From Gaertneriomyces semiglobifer (Eukaryota > Chytridiomycota > Chytridiomycetes > Spizellomycetales > Spizellomycetaceae), in NCBI GenBank assembly GCA_025558075.1, contig JAHLKF010000020.1, forward strand, positions 1-64,000: 64,000 nt of DNA, given 5' to 3'. The position numbers were made by a program, and so were the translations under genes. How positions within the stretch are numbered: the first letter of the stretch is position 1; each line of letters opens with the position of its first letter. Below, piece by piece: positions 33,601-44,800 of the stretch. Under the pieces are notes generated by a model. That model made no database searches, was not told the DNA's origin, and saw only the letters and a program-made list of their open reading frames with translations.

Positions 33601-34194
33601 AGGATTTGCCCGGAGCTCCTTCTCACGTTCCAACCCGCGACGGCGTAGGAACCCCATAGCGGCTTCGCGGTCAACAGAAGCTGGGGTATTGTACGGCGTC
33701 GGGGGAAGATCTTTCTCCACTACCGATGTGAATGATGTAGACAAATCTGGGTAGGGATCTTTTTCGTGTTCAATGGGAGAGTTGAATGCAGTGGCTGATC
33801 GCAAGCCCTCCATCAATTCTCGTTCAAATCGTGCATTCTGCGCTGCCTCCCGAGGCTCCGAAATGGATTGGGTCACACTAAGTGGGAACTCCACGGTATT
33901 ATCTTGATATATTTCACCTTCTCGCTCGGCTCTCTCAATCCCTCGTCTCCTCAAGAACCCTACGGCAGCGCTCCTTTCGGTCGTCCGGACCTTTGTCCAA
34001 TCGCTTCCATTTTCGTTCAGATCATGTATATCGTCATCCGCGGAATGATCTATGACGGTTTTGGTGGAATTTGAGCGCGTTACTTCTTGCTGCAGCCGGC
34101 GGTTCTCACGCTCCGTTCCCTTACGTCGGAGAAATCCTATTGCGGCCGCACGGTCTGACTGGGGAGAGCTGACAACTGTAGGTGAGGATGCCAT
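30634..34194 (-). CDS. Large Sec7-PH protein (ARF-GEF-like) with repeated GFLRR motifs
   Basis: A single open frame of 1186 residues without introns. The N-terminal 360 residues are disordered and carry four near-identical motifs of the form (D/E)R-x-x-A-x-GFLRR-x-G-x-ER at residues 14-29, 73-88, 175-190 and 234-249, plus a degenerate fifth (QLPIGFLGRR). A PH-like domain follows around residues 630-712 (DRYLFLFTDVLVIAKL). The Sec7-like domain runs about 715-920: KFSRDPIKSVAWMI, YFLHSTPGLCRRMLGRFL and TLAEFVDNYRKRERK. A second PH-like region lies near 930-1130. The usual Sec7 glutamic finger (PGE-A-Q) is replaced by MPNATAIPGG, and the LNTDLHN motif is not recognisable. Family membership is reasonable; exchange activity is doubtful. 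Confidence 0.75.
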   Translation of the reverse strand: MASSPTVVSSPQSDRAAAIGFLRRKGTERENRRLQQEVTRSNSTKTVIDHSADDDIHDLNENGSDWTKVRTTERSAAVGFLRRRGIERAEREGEIYQDNTVEFPLSVTQSISEPREAAQNARFERELMEGLRSATAFNSPIEHEKDPYPDLSTSFTSVVEKDLPPTPYNTPASVDREAAMGFLRRRGLEREKELRANPFSKQQVSDSGEEGPPADGKSGLDENVNKALPEPPNDRSVAVGFLRRRGTERSQNQEDPDTAPAAELPFTFSDEQSFRPPEIVHPPLDHLNFGSPPSIPGLTLERISVMLRRKEEEMRLQKEAEAMNETTFERKLREVEEKRKLQAQQSPMDDSVDRSTRRQLPIGFLGRRQALAVEAVEELRRRPTSRADAALTPTTAPATLTYANTGSAELNDATAYPTALDDLDVPRRSKTTLGRRMRSRSQPKSKPGRSTSADGPYSGDELDLSFEEEQEDDFNGNGDLVYRDETSLDHLPNYLMRGGKNQPKTAVDMGTSVPIHVDPKLPMESSNGDADLTHVGIRRNLSIRTKVEPKVQMAIETLSPIKSHAFDDRDYFDQYINVAETPSEDTLKVETRKRSESDVHWRDVEKSHAAEKVEMRRRAESAPRTPASVTPSPQSPTPPFIATLHNRRYLHQSRAWQVITTSTVKDRYLFLFTDVLVIAKLVSPSFSSNPDDSLFVIKSIHSLRSTLLVLKLHAEKARTISPIVQSGIRKFSRDPIKSVAWMISKNVLACTPEAISYFLHSTPGLCRRMLGRFLCVSEHGDILRAWMSGFWMGGRVDECLRLMLGYIIMPNATAIPGGSSGQTPMRTFLEAFAKVYWTTNKDRLTYSRESCLTLGRYIVTLWKSFDHDSRPTLAEFVDNYRKRERKDVLKSIIGMPGGAIGGRGGGVGTEELRATWEGVISEPLEFSEYYGEVREIRVSVEPPDSTAYEEDGWDGAVLIPPFPSRLTLHQESPTVYISIPYADPQLRIHLHATNIEFSQPVLTFATSNVASFTMKPSGLGRTWVFFEPRGASALTYERVERAVTVEPMFLKYSMQVSVPADAGAATLARQRQMSSDPLPRKKYLFALSDSAAREAFISAFAQCTPPIFPNRSPARSSTRRRANSASSSVSSSSEELGEMQRDVALRVLKEFILPPGREMSGTRLIQEVVKAGRVGGVLGFLGSLGE

Positions 34195-34988
34195 CGTTGC
34201 TAGTTGGTATGCGTATTCCTCAGGCGTGCTTCTACCAAGTCAAGAACAACATTAGCAGACATCCTTGCATGAAACATCCATGTCGATAGATCGCAATTAT
34301 CTATTCTGCCACTGCGATCATGTCGCTTGCAACACCATTCGCCAAATGGAAAGTTCCTCATAGCTCCCACACTCGTTCTTCCAACCGTCCAACCGACGCC
34401 GGCCAAGTATGCTCATCCAGACACGCGAACCCACCTACTAGAGTCTTGGAACGTCGCTCACCGGGAAGCTCTCGAAAAGCGAGTGTCCGGGTATAGCACA
34501 GGTGCATACTATTGCTCTGTGAGAATGACTCAAATTTTCGACAGCCGGATGTGACGAGACAAATAAGTTATAAGGCGTATGATTAGTTCTCAGTATAAGG
34601 TTATCTCCGCAGGTTGTGTCAGCACCAGTTAGCCAGCCAGCGACGCTTGAAGTGCCTCTTCTTCTTAGAGCGATCCTCAACCCGCCACAGGCGCCAAAAA
34701 CTTGAAAGGGGCCAAAAATACCGGAATGAAAATGGAAGATGTTGGGAGCCGCCTGTTTTTCCGTTGACCGTTGGGGCAGCAAATCTGTTACTGTCCGACA
34801 GAAAAAACCTTGTGTTGTGTGATGGGAGAGTAAGTGGAATGTATGAGCCTGTGGTCAGGCAATTCATCGCCACTCCAAAGGCAAAGGAAAGACTTGGGGA
34901 ACTTTGTTACATAGTTCGCGCCATGTCCGTGGACTGTGCCGCATGACATTCATGTCCTTTAAATTGTTTTGTTTAACGAAACAAAGAG
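34195..34988. other. Intergenic, no gene recognised
   Basis: Upstream region of the Sec7-PH gene and leader of the tRNA-Lys. Only short ORFs. Confidence 0.5.
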
Positions 34989-35060
34989 GCCCGGCTAGCT
35001 CAATCGGCAGAGCGTGAGGCTCTTAACCTCAAGGTTGTGGGTTCGACCCCCACGTCGGGC
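34989..35060 (+). tRNA. tRNA-Lys(CTT), second copy
   Basis: 72 nt; it differs from the copy at 25459-25530 by one visible base in the D loop (GGCAGAG against GGTAGAG). Same anticodon loop CTCTTAA. It faces the following tRNA-Gln. Confidence 0.95.
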
Positions 35061-35235
35061 TCATATTTTGCATTATGTTTTCTCCTTTTGGGCAGTTGAT
35101 CTTGACTCGCTCGTTTTCGAAATGCTCTCAATTCTTTCGATCGACAGAAGCAAGATCAACTTCAAGATGATGCCACGTTCTCTGGAAGGCGGTTATAAAT
35201 ACGTTGTTGGTAGGTTCCGAAAACAGCAAAAGACA

Positions 35236-35306
35236 GGTCCCGGGGAGAATCGAACTCCCGTTATCAGATTCAGAGTCTGATGTGATAACCCCTACACTAC
35301 GGAACC
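35236..35306 (-). tRNA. tRNA-Gln(CTG), copy 2
   Basis: 71 nt, apparently identical to copies 1 and 3. TTTT lies just downstream on the minus strand. Confidence 0.95.
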
Positions 35307-35570
35307 GCGGATGACAGTTGACAGTCATACAATGCACATGTATGAAATACTTTGAGTTGGGCAGGCCACTGTCATGAATGACTTTTGTTGAATGGATCCT
35401 GCTGATCTTGCAGCTCAATACACTGTCAGAACAATCAGGCCAGAAATATAATGAAGATGGGGAATCAAACTCTTTCACTGTAGAATGCGGGAATTTCCCA
35501 AGAGGTGAATGTTGTAGGGTATGGTTCGCAGATAGTTTACACAGTGACGCTAGGTTATCTTCACTTTAAA

Positions 35571-35987
35571 ATGCGACGGTTCTCCAACGCTTCGTTCCTG
35601 TTTTGTCTGACCACAGTGGTGCTCCTGGCGTCACCCTCATTACTAGCTTTACCTACGAATCGGTTGACCGCCAACGTGACCGACTCGCTGGCACCAACTC
35701 CATCAAGAGATTACTGCATGCAATCAGGTTCTCATACGGAGCCACCTGAGGAGGAAGCACCAGTCAGGTAATTTGCCTGGATTCGAGTTCTTTGCCCGTT
35801 TCTTGCGAAGTTCATGGTCGTCTGTAGCTGCTCAACGACGATGTCAACGCAAACGGACGTGAATGAACCTGAGGACATATGTTGCTATTGTTGCCTCCAC
35901 CGATGGGTGCCTCAGGAGTGTGATATAATCCGATGCGCTTGGTGCCCTCCCGAGTGCATACCAGGGGATCCACCCCGTCTCATTTAA
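35571..35987 (+). CDS. Candidate small secreted cysteine-rich protein
   Basis: Exon 1 (35571-35767) starts with a strong signal peptide (MRRFSNASFLFCLTT, then VVLLASPSLLALP) and has an NVT sequon. A 60 nt intron (GTAATT...TCTGTAG) joins in phase 2 to 35828-35987, giving 118 residues. Exon 2 carries CCYCC, then EC, RC, WC and EC, so the mature chain would have ten cysteines. No family is recognised. Exon 2 overlaps the minus-strand ORF at 35844-36164, and only one of the two need be real. The exon 1 signal peptide is the best-supported part. Confidence 0.38.
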
Positions 35988-36164
35988 GGTTGCCTGCAAT
36001 TGAGGGTCCTGCTCAAGGGACGATAGCTCATACAAATTGATATTCGTTTGATACCATTGCATCTGTCCCTTGGTGGTTCCATTAATGTTTGATAAGAGTC
36101 CGTACCAAGCATTCGAAGTATCTCTTGTAATGATAGGTTCTATTTCCGCGCGTGAGAAAGGCAT
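35844..36164 (-). CDS. Hypothetical protein, divergent from AK9
   Basis: Minus-strand frame with natural composition: MPFSRAEIEPIITRDTSNAW, GLLSNINGTTKGQMQWYQ, YELSSLEQDPQLQATLNE, PWYALGRAPSASDYITLL. The same frame stays open upstream of the ATG (GGYVNSGR), so a 5' exon may be missing. It starts about 100 nt from the AK9 ATG, consistent with a shared promoter. No family recognised. Confidence 0.4.
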   Translation of the reverse strand: MPFSRAEIEPIITRDTSNAWYGLLSNINGTTKGQMQWYQTNINLYELSSLEQDPQLQATLNETGWIPWYALGRAPSASDYITLLRHPSVEATIATYVLRFIHVRLR

Positions 36165-36264
36165 TCGACCGGAGTTTACGTAACCACCCTCGCCGCGCTT
36201 TGGCAGTTTCCTACTCCACCATTAGTTCCAGTTTGGATGTGATGCTATTTCAAAAAATACGAGT

Positions 36265-39200
36265 ATGCCAGAGATATCAGAGCTATCAGGACCCTTAGTG
36301 GCACTTCCACTACCTTCCGTGCAACGAGAAGTGAAACGACCATGTTACTTCATCGTAGGGAAACCCGGATGCGGCACTCGCGAATTGGCCCAAAAGTTAG
36401 CACAGGAGCTTAACGCCCTATGCTTATCTCCTGATGTACTGGTAGCCCAGGCGGTAGAAGATGCATCCAGCAAATGGCATGAGTCGGTCTGTTGCAGATC
36501 TGCCGCGAGTTCTTCGGGATTGGGCTAATTAATTGGCCCAACTAGATAGTCAGTTCTCTAACCCAGGGTGACGCCGTTGAACCCTCAGTCGTCCGTGACA
36601 TGATTGAGGATGCAGTGTCATCTGACGCCGCTGCATTTCAAGGCTACGTCGTGGAGGGCCTCTCGACCTCTTCAGATGACTTGACGTTCATGATCCGCTT
36701 GCTGGAGAATCATCCAGCGCACCATAAGCCAATTCTGTTAAATGTAACAATACCTGATGAAGACCTCATGAGAAATTGCGCTGCTCAATGGATTGATAGT
36801 GAAACGGGAATAGTCTATCCTGGGGCACAGGTGGTTCTGTCTAGGAAGCGCTGGGCCGAGAAGAAAGATGGTAGTGACGAGGAAGACGAAGACGACGAGA
36901 ATGGTGACGAAAAGTCAGAAGCAGAGGATCAAGAAAGTGACGAAGAGGAAGAGGAAGAGGATGAGAATGCCAGTGACGAAGACGAAGATGAGCGGCAGGA
37001 AAGAAAGAAACGGAAACGAGGAGCAGACATGCCCACTACGGAACTGCTGATCAAGAAGGCTGAGTGGAAAACAATTCCAATGGACGTATTAGAACGGTAG
37101 GTACATGTTTAGGTCCCAGCACTACACTGTTATTGACGAGGTGATGAGTTCATAGCCTGATCAAGCGTCCTGAAGACTCGCCTGAAAACACCGCCAAGCG
37201 ATTGTCATCCATGCCGGCAGAAGAAGTCAACAAGGTCTTCGATAAAGTCTCTCCTTATCAGATTGTGAGCTTAGATGCCTCTGGCCCTTCGGATGAGCTT
37301 CTCCCAGCAGCGCTCGAGAAATTGAGCGAGATTGGTTACGGGGTGTATACAAAGGCATCACTACCAAAAGTGTTAAAAGGTCCTGATGGCGGCTTTCGAG
37401 GTATTATTGCACACTATATTTGCAACAAGAGTATTTCGGGTTGTCGCTCAATTCTTGCGGATAGGAGCAAGCGACAATGATATTGTCCGCTATTTCGCTA
37501 CATCGAATCTGGATTCCTACGAGCCCGCACGGACACTCAGTGTGTGGGGCAAACATTGTCCTATCACTTTCCACAAGAATGGCAGAGTTCACGAATGTGA
37601 CACTTTTGAAAACGTGGTTGTTTTCAAAGGAAAGATTTATGTTATTGCCAAGGAAGAATATATTCCCTTGTTCCTTGCAAACCCGGAAAAGTACATAGCA
37701 ACTCCGCCATCAATGACGAATCTGAAGATATGCCTTCTCGGCGGTCCTAATACCGGAAAGACAACCCAATCTGACCTGATTGCAAATGCCTACCGGCTAG
37801 CACATGTGAATCCGGATGCCGAGCTCGAACGTCTGTTGTTGGAGGGCGACCTGCAAGGGGACTGGAGAAGCATCAAGGACAGGATTCTTATGGCTTGCCG
37901 TAGTGGTGGGACGGTGCCAGTGGACGTCGAGATTGAACTGGTGCAGCTCGTCATTGAGCGCGAGGCCACCAACGGCAAGGTGATACCATCTCATTTCCAA
38001 TGTGTGGTTTGAGCACCTGCATTGAACAACCACTTCTCACTTCTACTAGTCTAACGGATGGGTATTGGATGGATACCCTAGAACAGCTGAGCAGGCCAAG
38101 AGTCTCGCTGTAGCTGGGTTGGTACCGGACCATGTCGTTACTTTGCAAAGCGGTACTTAGCCTTGTGTTTGGCGCATCATGATACTCTTGTCTCTAAGCC
38201 ATACTCTGCAGATATTAATTCAGAATCAATTCGTACACGAGAACGAATTACACCGGAAGCGGGCAGTGGCTACACTCCCGCGATCTCGGTTTTAGAAGGT
38301 CGATATTTTAGTGACCTCTACGATGGTTTTCAGTCGAATTATAAACAAATTCTCAGTGCATGGACGGAGGTTGCCCCTAAACCTGAACAGAGCGAGGAGG
38401 CCGTGGATGGCGAAGGTAGCGAGCAGGAGCACCAGGATGCTGATGACAGCATACGGGCGAAGACAGCAGACATTGATGCTGAAAAAACGGTTCAAAGCGT
38501 GCTGAGTAGTATCATGGCGGTTGTCGACCCGTTCCTGAGTAAATCTGGTAAGTACGTTCTTGCTTGGTCTAGACAGACAATGTACCATTCTTCAACCCAT
38601 GAACTGACCTTGATCAAAACAGAAATCGTGCCACCAAAAGCACTGGCGGATATGCCTCCCAACCCGCCTTTGGGTGCGACGCGCAGCTATTGCCCTGTCA
38701 TTCTGCGTAACCGCCAGGTTCTTGTACCCGGCGCACCAAACATGGTGGTTCAGTATCAGTCGCAGTATTATTATTTATCATCTGTGGAAGCCCAGGCGAC
38801 GTTCGTCTCTGAACCGCAAACGTTTGTACGTGACGTTAGAATACCGCCACCAAGAATTCTTATAGTTGGAATTCAGGGGTCCGGACGGCGGAGTTTGGTG
38901 GAGAAGCTTGGACAGCATGCGAAAGAGAGTAAAAGAGAGATTCAGGTGGTGCACTTTGAACAGCTCCTTCAAGATTATATCGATCGTGCACCAGTGGAGC
39001 TTCGGGAAGAACTGGAAACTGCATTAAAAGAGGACACCCCGAGTCCGGAAATGGGAGCAGAAGTTCTGAGAAACTTATTTGAATCAGAGGTGGGTATTTT
39101 TTCGAGTTTCCCACGAGGAGTTCACTGAACTAAACAATCGCAGCCGTACAAGACCACTGGATTTATACTTTCTCTGACACCCGGTACCACATCCAAAGCA

Positions 39201-41750
39201 GAAACGGAGGCGTTTATTCAATCGGGGTTGGCGTTTGATGCTGTGATACATCTTAGCGTGGATCCGGAGACTGCAGCTATCCGTAAAATCAAAAACCAGA
39301 GAAAGAACCAACCGCCGACAGCCCAAGCTCCTCAACCTGAAGGGAACGATGAGGACGGCCGAGAGGATGATGAGTTCGACAATGCCATTTCGCTGTAAGA
39401 GCCTTGTTTCTGCTCAATAAGGGCAAATAATAACGAAGAGTCTCTACAGAGCCGAGAGACAGCAGACGCGACTAAGCGATACCTTAACGACAGTGTCATC
39501 GCAATCCACCATGCCTGTTTTTGAAATTGACGCCAATCGACCATTACGACCAATATTTGCCCAGGCAAAGGAAAAATTAAGGCCATACCTTGATTTCGTA
39601 AGTGTGACTGGTTTACGCCAACTTTTAGACCTGACAGTAATGATTGAGACGAAATGAAATAGCGCGAAAGCCTGCTGTCTTTTGCATACAAAGTAACGAT
39701 CAAGGAGGCAGAGAAGCTTCTGGAGTTGGGAGTGAAGGACTACAGTCCGTTTTTGAGATATTGTCCGGTGTCCTTGTCCGCTGGCGTACAAACCGCTGGA
39801 ATGTTACCCGCAGTGTACGGCAACCAGGTCTACTGGTTCAAAGATAAGGCCGCCCGCGAGGTAGCTATCCGTTTTATATGCATGCAAAAGGCAGCGCAGG
39901 CTGATTGTGTCATCAATAGCTATTTATCATCAACACCCAAACTTATGCTTCGCTGCCGGCGCCGTCGTTACCTGTTCACCCGACCGTATGTATTATAGGC
40001 CCTCCCAAAGCTGGGAAAACCACTGCAGCCAAGGCGGCCGCCAAAGACTTGGGTCTAGTTTATCTAGACATTCCGAAAATATTGCAGACTGTGTTAAACA
40101 GCGAAGAAATAACGAACCGCACATATCAACGCTTGAAAGTGGCTCTGGAAGCCGGACAGGAGGCCCCAGATGATGTCGTCCTTGACGCTGTGCGTGTTGT
40201 GACTGCCCAAATCGAAGGACAACGCAAGGGGTATTTGAGAATGTGACTTGGGCGCGTTCATAGCGACGATAATGGTTGACATCTTCACATTGACCAGATG
40301 GGTACTTGATGGGTGGCCGTCAACAAAATCCCAAGCAGAAGGACTGCAACGACTAGGTGTGATACCGCACGTGGTATTTTCATTGGAGATTGATGAGCTC
40401 GCTGTGATTGCCAGATGTGCCGAAGATTACATTGGCACTTTGAGGTATGACTTTGCAGGAATGACAATGTTTATCAGTGTGACTCAAGCCTTCTGCTTCG
40501 CCAGCACCGGCCAGCCAGAGCTGAATGCTGTTGACCTGGTCGAGGCCCAGTACCAGCAGTTTTTTTTGTCAGAAAGTCCTGCTTTGCAATCCTTCTACGC
40601 GACGACGTATGATAACATGCAAGCAGTCGCAGCCAATATGTCCAAGTGGTCCCTTAAAACAACAATCTGCCAAACCATTCGGCAGAGCATTAAACGCCGC
40701 CAAGAATATCATGATGCCGTCTCCCAAAGCGCAGCGGCACCCGTAAACGGCGTTGGCATCAATTTGATCGATATGGAGAAGCGGATTGGCAAGTTCGGCG
40801 ATTACTGTCCTGTGTCCTTTGTCGAGAAAGAGGCGCTAGTTGCAGGCGCGCTGGGGACGAAGTGGATGGCGGAATATCAACGTTTATTCTACAGGCTTGC
40901 TGGAGAGGCGGAGCTAGCTGCGTTTCTTTCGAACCCCACGCGATATGTTAATAGCACTGTGTCGCTTCCGCCACATTTACCGCTGAAGAAGACTGCTACT
41001 GATGTGAAGGAGATGTTCCCTAAAGGCCTAGAGCTACAGGGATACTGCCCTGTCATGTACGGTGATGGTGATAGGAGGTACGGACAAGTCCCACCATTTT
41101 CAGATTCCTGAGTCTAACCAACATGATTCTGTATATCAAGCCTGAATACTATTGTGCCAGGAGATCCAAATCTCATTGTGGAGTATGAAGACAAACTCTA
41201 CTCTTTCTGCTCGGAGGATGCATTAATGAAGTTCATGAGGTAAGTATCTCAACAGCCGGCGCGTCTGAACAAAATGCAGCCACTAAGTGTTCCCTTCAGT
41301 AAACCCTGGCTATACACATCCCTAACATTACCGAAAAAGCTGCCTCCTCGGCATGCACCCATCAACATCAATGCCCTTCCCATTGTTGGCTACTTGGAAC
41401 AAACAGTAGCAACAATTATAACAGACGGTCTTCATGAGGTGGGAAAACTAAAGCCGAAGTATCCTTTCAAATCAGCTGAAGAAAGTGCTGTGGAGTACCT
41501 CGCACTTTATCTGAAAGCCCACAATAAGAAAGCGCCGACGTGGCTGCGCGAGTCATACAGCAAGCGGTTAACACAGTACCGTGCACGCTGTGAGTTGATT
41601 GAATTCTTGCATGATGCGGCCGTAACGAAAAAGACTGTAGATGCACCTCAGCGAGATAAGGACTTTGACGCGCGGATGAGTGAATTTATAGAGTTAGGTA
41701 CTGGAAGAAGGGTGCTGCCGCCTTTGAGAGGCAGCGGAAAAGCAATGTAA
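36265..41750 (+). CDS. AK9: AK9-type multi-domain adenylate/nucleoside monophosphate kinase
   Basis: Multi-exon gene built from repeated nucleoside monophosphate kinase modules; vertebrate AK9 acts in nucleotide homeostasis and ciliary function. Four P-loops are visible: VGKPGCGTRELAQ near the start, LLGGPNTGKTTQ about 37735, VGIQGSGRRSLVEK about 38865 (degenerate) and IGPPKAGKTTAAK about 39995. Substrate/lid motifs include WVLDGYPRTAEQAK (38058) and WVLDGWPSTKSQAE (40308). Between the modules come recurring CPV units: CPITFHKNGRVHE, CPVILRNRQVLVPG, CPVSLSAGVQT, CPVSFVEKEALVAG and CPVMYGDGDR, each followed by a Tyr-rich and FL-x-NP-x-Y segment. An acidic tract (SDEEDEDDENGDE...) and an NLS-like KKRKRG interrupt the first module. 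The C-terminus ends RVLPPLRGSGKAM. Introns are short and several junctions remain approximate. Confidence 0.88.
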
Positions 41751-41873
41751 CCTAATGACACTTAGAAAACCGTATCGTAGCCACTTCGGACCTTATTCTG
41801 TGTGTGGTTGTATGAAAACGCCCTTGTCGTATATATTACATTGATTGATAGTATGTACTCTGTGTGGTCACTT

Positions 41874-44800
41874 TCATGACCACACACCCAACCCGTCACA
41901 TAATTTGTACACTTTGTCAAACTCAACTGCTTCGCAGCGGTTGCGGACCGCAGGTACAGCACACTTCAAGTACTCATATTGCGCATCCAGAGCGGTAGCA
42001 GAAGAAGTCAAATTTGCAAGATGAGTGGAGAGCGAAACTAGTAAGCTTCGCGCAACTGACTTCGTATCAACATTCTCACGATGCACCTTTGCGATGGTCG
42101 CGTGAGCGGCAGGAGCAGGGGACGATGGTGGAAGGGCTCGGACGGAGCGAGCGTTTGGGTAGGTTTGCAGGGTTCCTGGCGACGCTTCATTCGTTGGAGG
42201 GGGCGTTGCGTCATTGGTCGGACGAGGCAGAACGGTTACAGGAGAGGGCGGGCGCTGCATCGCCTGATTTTGTGATGGCGCCTGCTGCATCGCCCGTCCG
42301 CGCTCGTCGGCCAGTTTGAAGCGCTCTTCTCTCCATCTTCCTCTTTCTTCTTCCAAGCGCTGTCGTTCTTCTTCAATACCTTCCTTCTGCTTCGCGGACG
42401 TATGTTGTTCTCCACGAATCTTTTCCCATTCTACCTCGATCTCATGTGCCACGCGCTCCTCATGCTGCCGAAGAGAAGCCGCTCGCTGCGATAACTCCTT
42501 TTCACGATCCTTCACAGTGCGATATGCAAGAACTGCTTCTTCATATTCATGTCGTGTTTCCTCAAAACTTCGAAGTTCACTCTCAAACTCTGCCCGCTGA
42601 GCTGAGAACATCACCTTTTCTGACCTTAGCTGAGCAGAATCATATGCGAGCTTGGACACCTTTGCATGCAGCTCCCGGTGCAGCTCCGACAACGTCCGAC
42701 GCTCATTTTCGACTTCACCCATCATTCTTGCAACTCGGAGCTGGGTGTCTGCCTCCAATGAGTCTAACGACTGATGTTTAGCCGTCCATTCAGCTTTCAG
42801 TTTACCAACTTCCGACCTCTCCCTTTCGACTTCGCCTAAAATTCGACGCCGCTCATGCACCCACTCTTCTCTTAGCTTGCAAAACTCGCGTCGCTCGGTG
42901 TCCAAACCTGCACCGAGTCCTTCTCGCTGCTGCACCACGTACTCTCGCTCGGCATGAATGCGATCCCACTCTTCATTCACACGCTTCCGTTCTTGTTCTT
43001 GGTAGAGTTCAAGATCAACAATCCGCTTACGGGCACTGTCCAGCTCGCCGGCTACCACCGCGTGCTGAGTCATCAGGACGTCTTTCTCGGCTTGAACTCG
43101 GGCGACCTGTTCCCTCCATTGCCTTTTGACATCTTCAAGCTCCTCACTATGTTGGGCTTTGAGCTGTGCCACTTGTTCCATATGAGAAGTACGCACTGTA
43201 ACCATCTCCTCTTGATGTTGGGCACCGGTACGCAATAACTCATTCCTTAATAACTGCACCTGCTCTTCCAACTCCTTCATTTTCTTATCATCTACCGGCT
43301 CTTGCGCTGGAGTGCGCACTTTGGGCCTCTTTACCGCCTTGGGCGTGGGCTCATCGAGACCGTCATCATCATCCAGTAAACCGGCCCCCGAACTCTGTGA
43401 AGCGACTTCATCAGCATTGGATTCTGACGTCGAACTAAGCGTCAGCATTTGAATGCTGCTTTCTGTTTCCTCATCAGGGCTCAGCGGTACATCAGACTCT
43501 GTTCGCTCGTCCTCATCTTCCGAGTCTACTACCAACCCGGCATGGGACTGGGAATCCGGTGAACCTTTCGACTCAGAGTGAGTAGTTGAAGACAGTGGGG
43601 CTAAGGATGACAAGGAATCTGATCGAGGCGGTGCTGCGGGTTTTTTCAACGTTAACGGTACCGGTTTGTTTGTAGCTCTAGGTGGGAGTTTGGATGTCTT
43701 CACTGTTGAAGGCTGTGTTTGTTTTGTTGCTTGCGATCGCTTCTCAGCTTTAGGCTTCGCCGAGGCCCTAACCTCTCTGTCCGGTAATCTTTGCCGTTCG
43801 TGCTCGGTTTCTTCTACTACCTGCGGCAGCCTCTCAACATTAACAATCACCTCCGGTGCATTCTCTTTGACCACTTTGGGCTTTACATCCAAAAACGGCA
43901 GTCTATCGCCGAGGCTCTGTTTCTCAGCGTTGACCTCCGAGAGGTTCTCTTCTTTCTTCGCAAACGGGAGGTCCAAGAAGAATGGTTTGTTAGCCGTCGT
44001 AAACGGGTTATTGGCGTTCGTGGGTTGCATGGTTGACCCGCTTCCCGTTGTCGTCGCAGCACGACGACGACGCGATTGCCCACCAGATGACGGTTGGAGA
44101 AGAAAATCTGGAATAAACACGTCGTCATCGGCTTTAGTAGTACTGGAATTTTGAAGATTTCCAGCTGTACGTTGAGCTGGAGCTGCCGCGGATACCGTTT
44201 GTCGACGCCCCACTATAGTTGCTTCACCCGTTCCACCGCCACCACCTCCTGGCGCTTGGTGTTGCCCCAGAGGCATGGCATTCGGCAAAACCATTGGTGG
44301 CGGTGTCGAGACGGTAACAACTGTATTCCTTCTGCCCAATTCAGGCGAATCGCTCGCCAAGAGATTCAGTATGCTATTAGTGCTATGCCCAGATCCCGCA
44401 CTTGGCAACCTCCGGGTTTCACTTGGTGCAGTAGTCGCCCTTCGTCTAGGCTGGGGCGAGTCGCTCGCGAGGAGGTCTAAGATACTGTTGGTGCTCTTTC
44501 CAGACCCGGAAGATGGCAGACGATTGACTCGCGCAGGTTCAGGAGTAGTAGCAGGTCGCGAGTCCGCCTGAGATGCCGGAGAACCATTGAAGCCTCGAAG
44601 TGAAGCCAAGGCATTTCGGGTAGTGTCGGATAGGCCAGTGGATGCTGGCATTGGAGAAGGCTGAGCTATTGTTGATGACGGTAGAGTGGCGGAGCCAGAT
44701 GGGTTGCCTGTGGTAGACACGGCAGTCACATCCGGGGTTCCAAATCGTGCTAGGAATGATGCCGGAATGCCATGGGTTGGTTGCTTGGCTTCTACATTTA

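Noticed and set aside
30740..34074. Several plus-strand ORFs inside the Sec7 gene
   Set aside because: Antisense shadows of a 1186-residue frame with recognisable domains.
43666..44154. 162-residue plus-strand ORF
   Set aside because: Antisense to the coiled-coil gene; low complexity and no motif.
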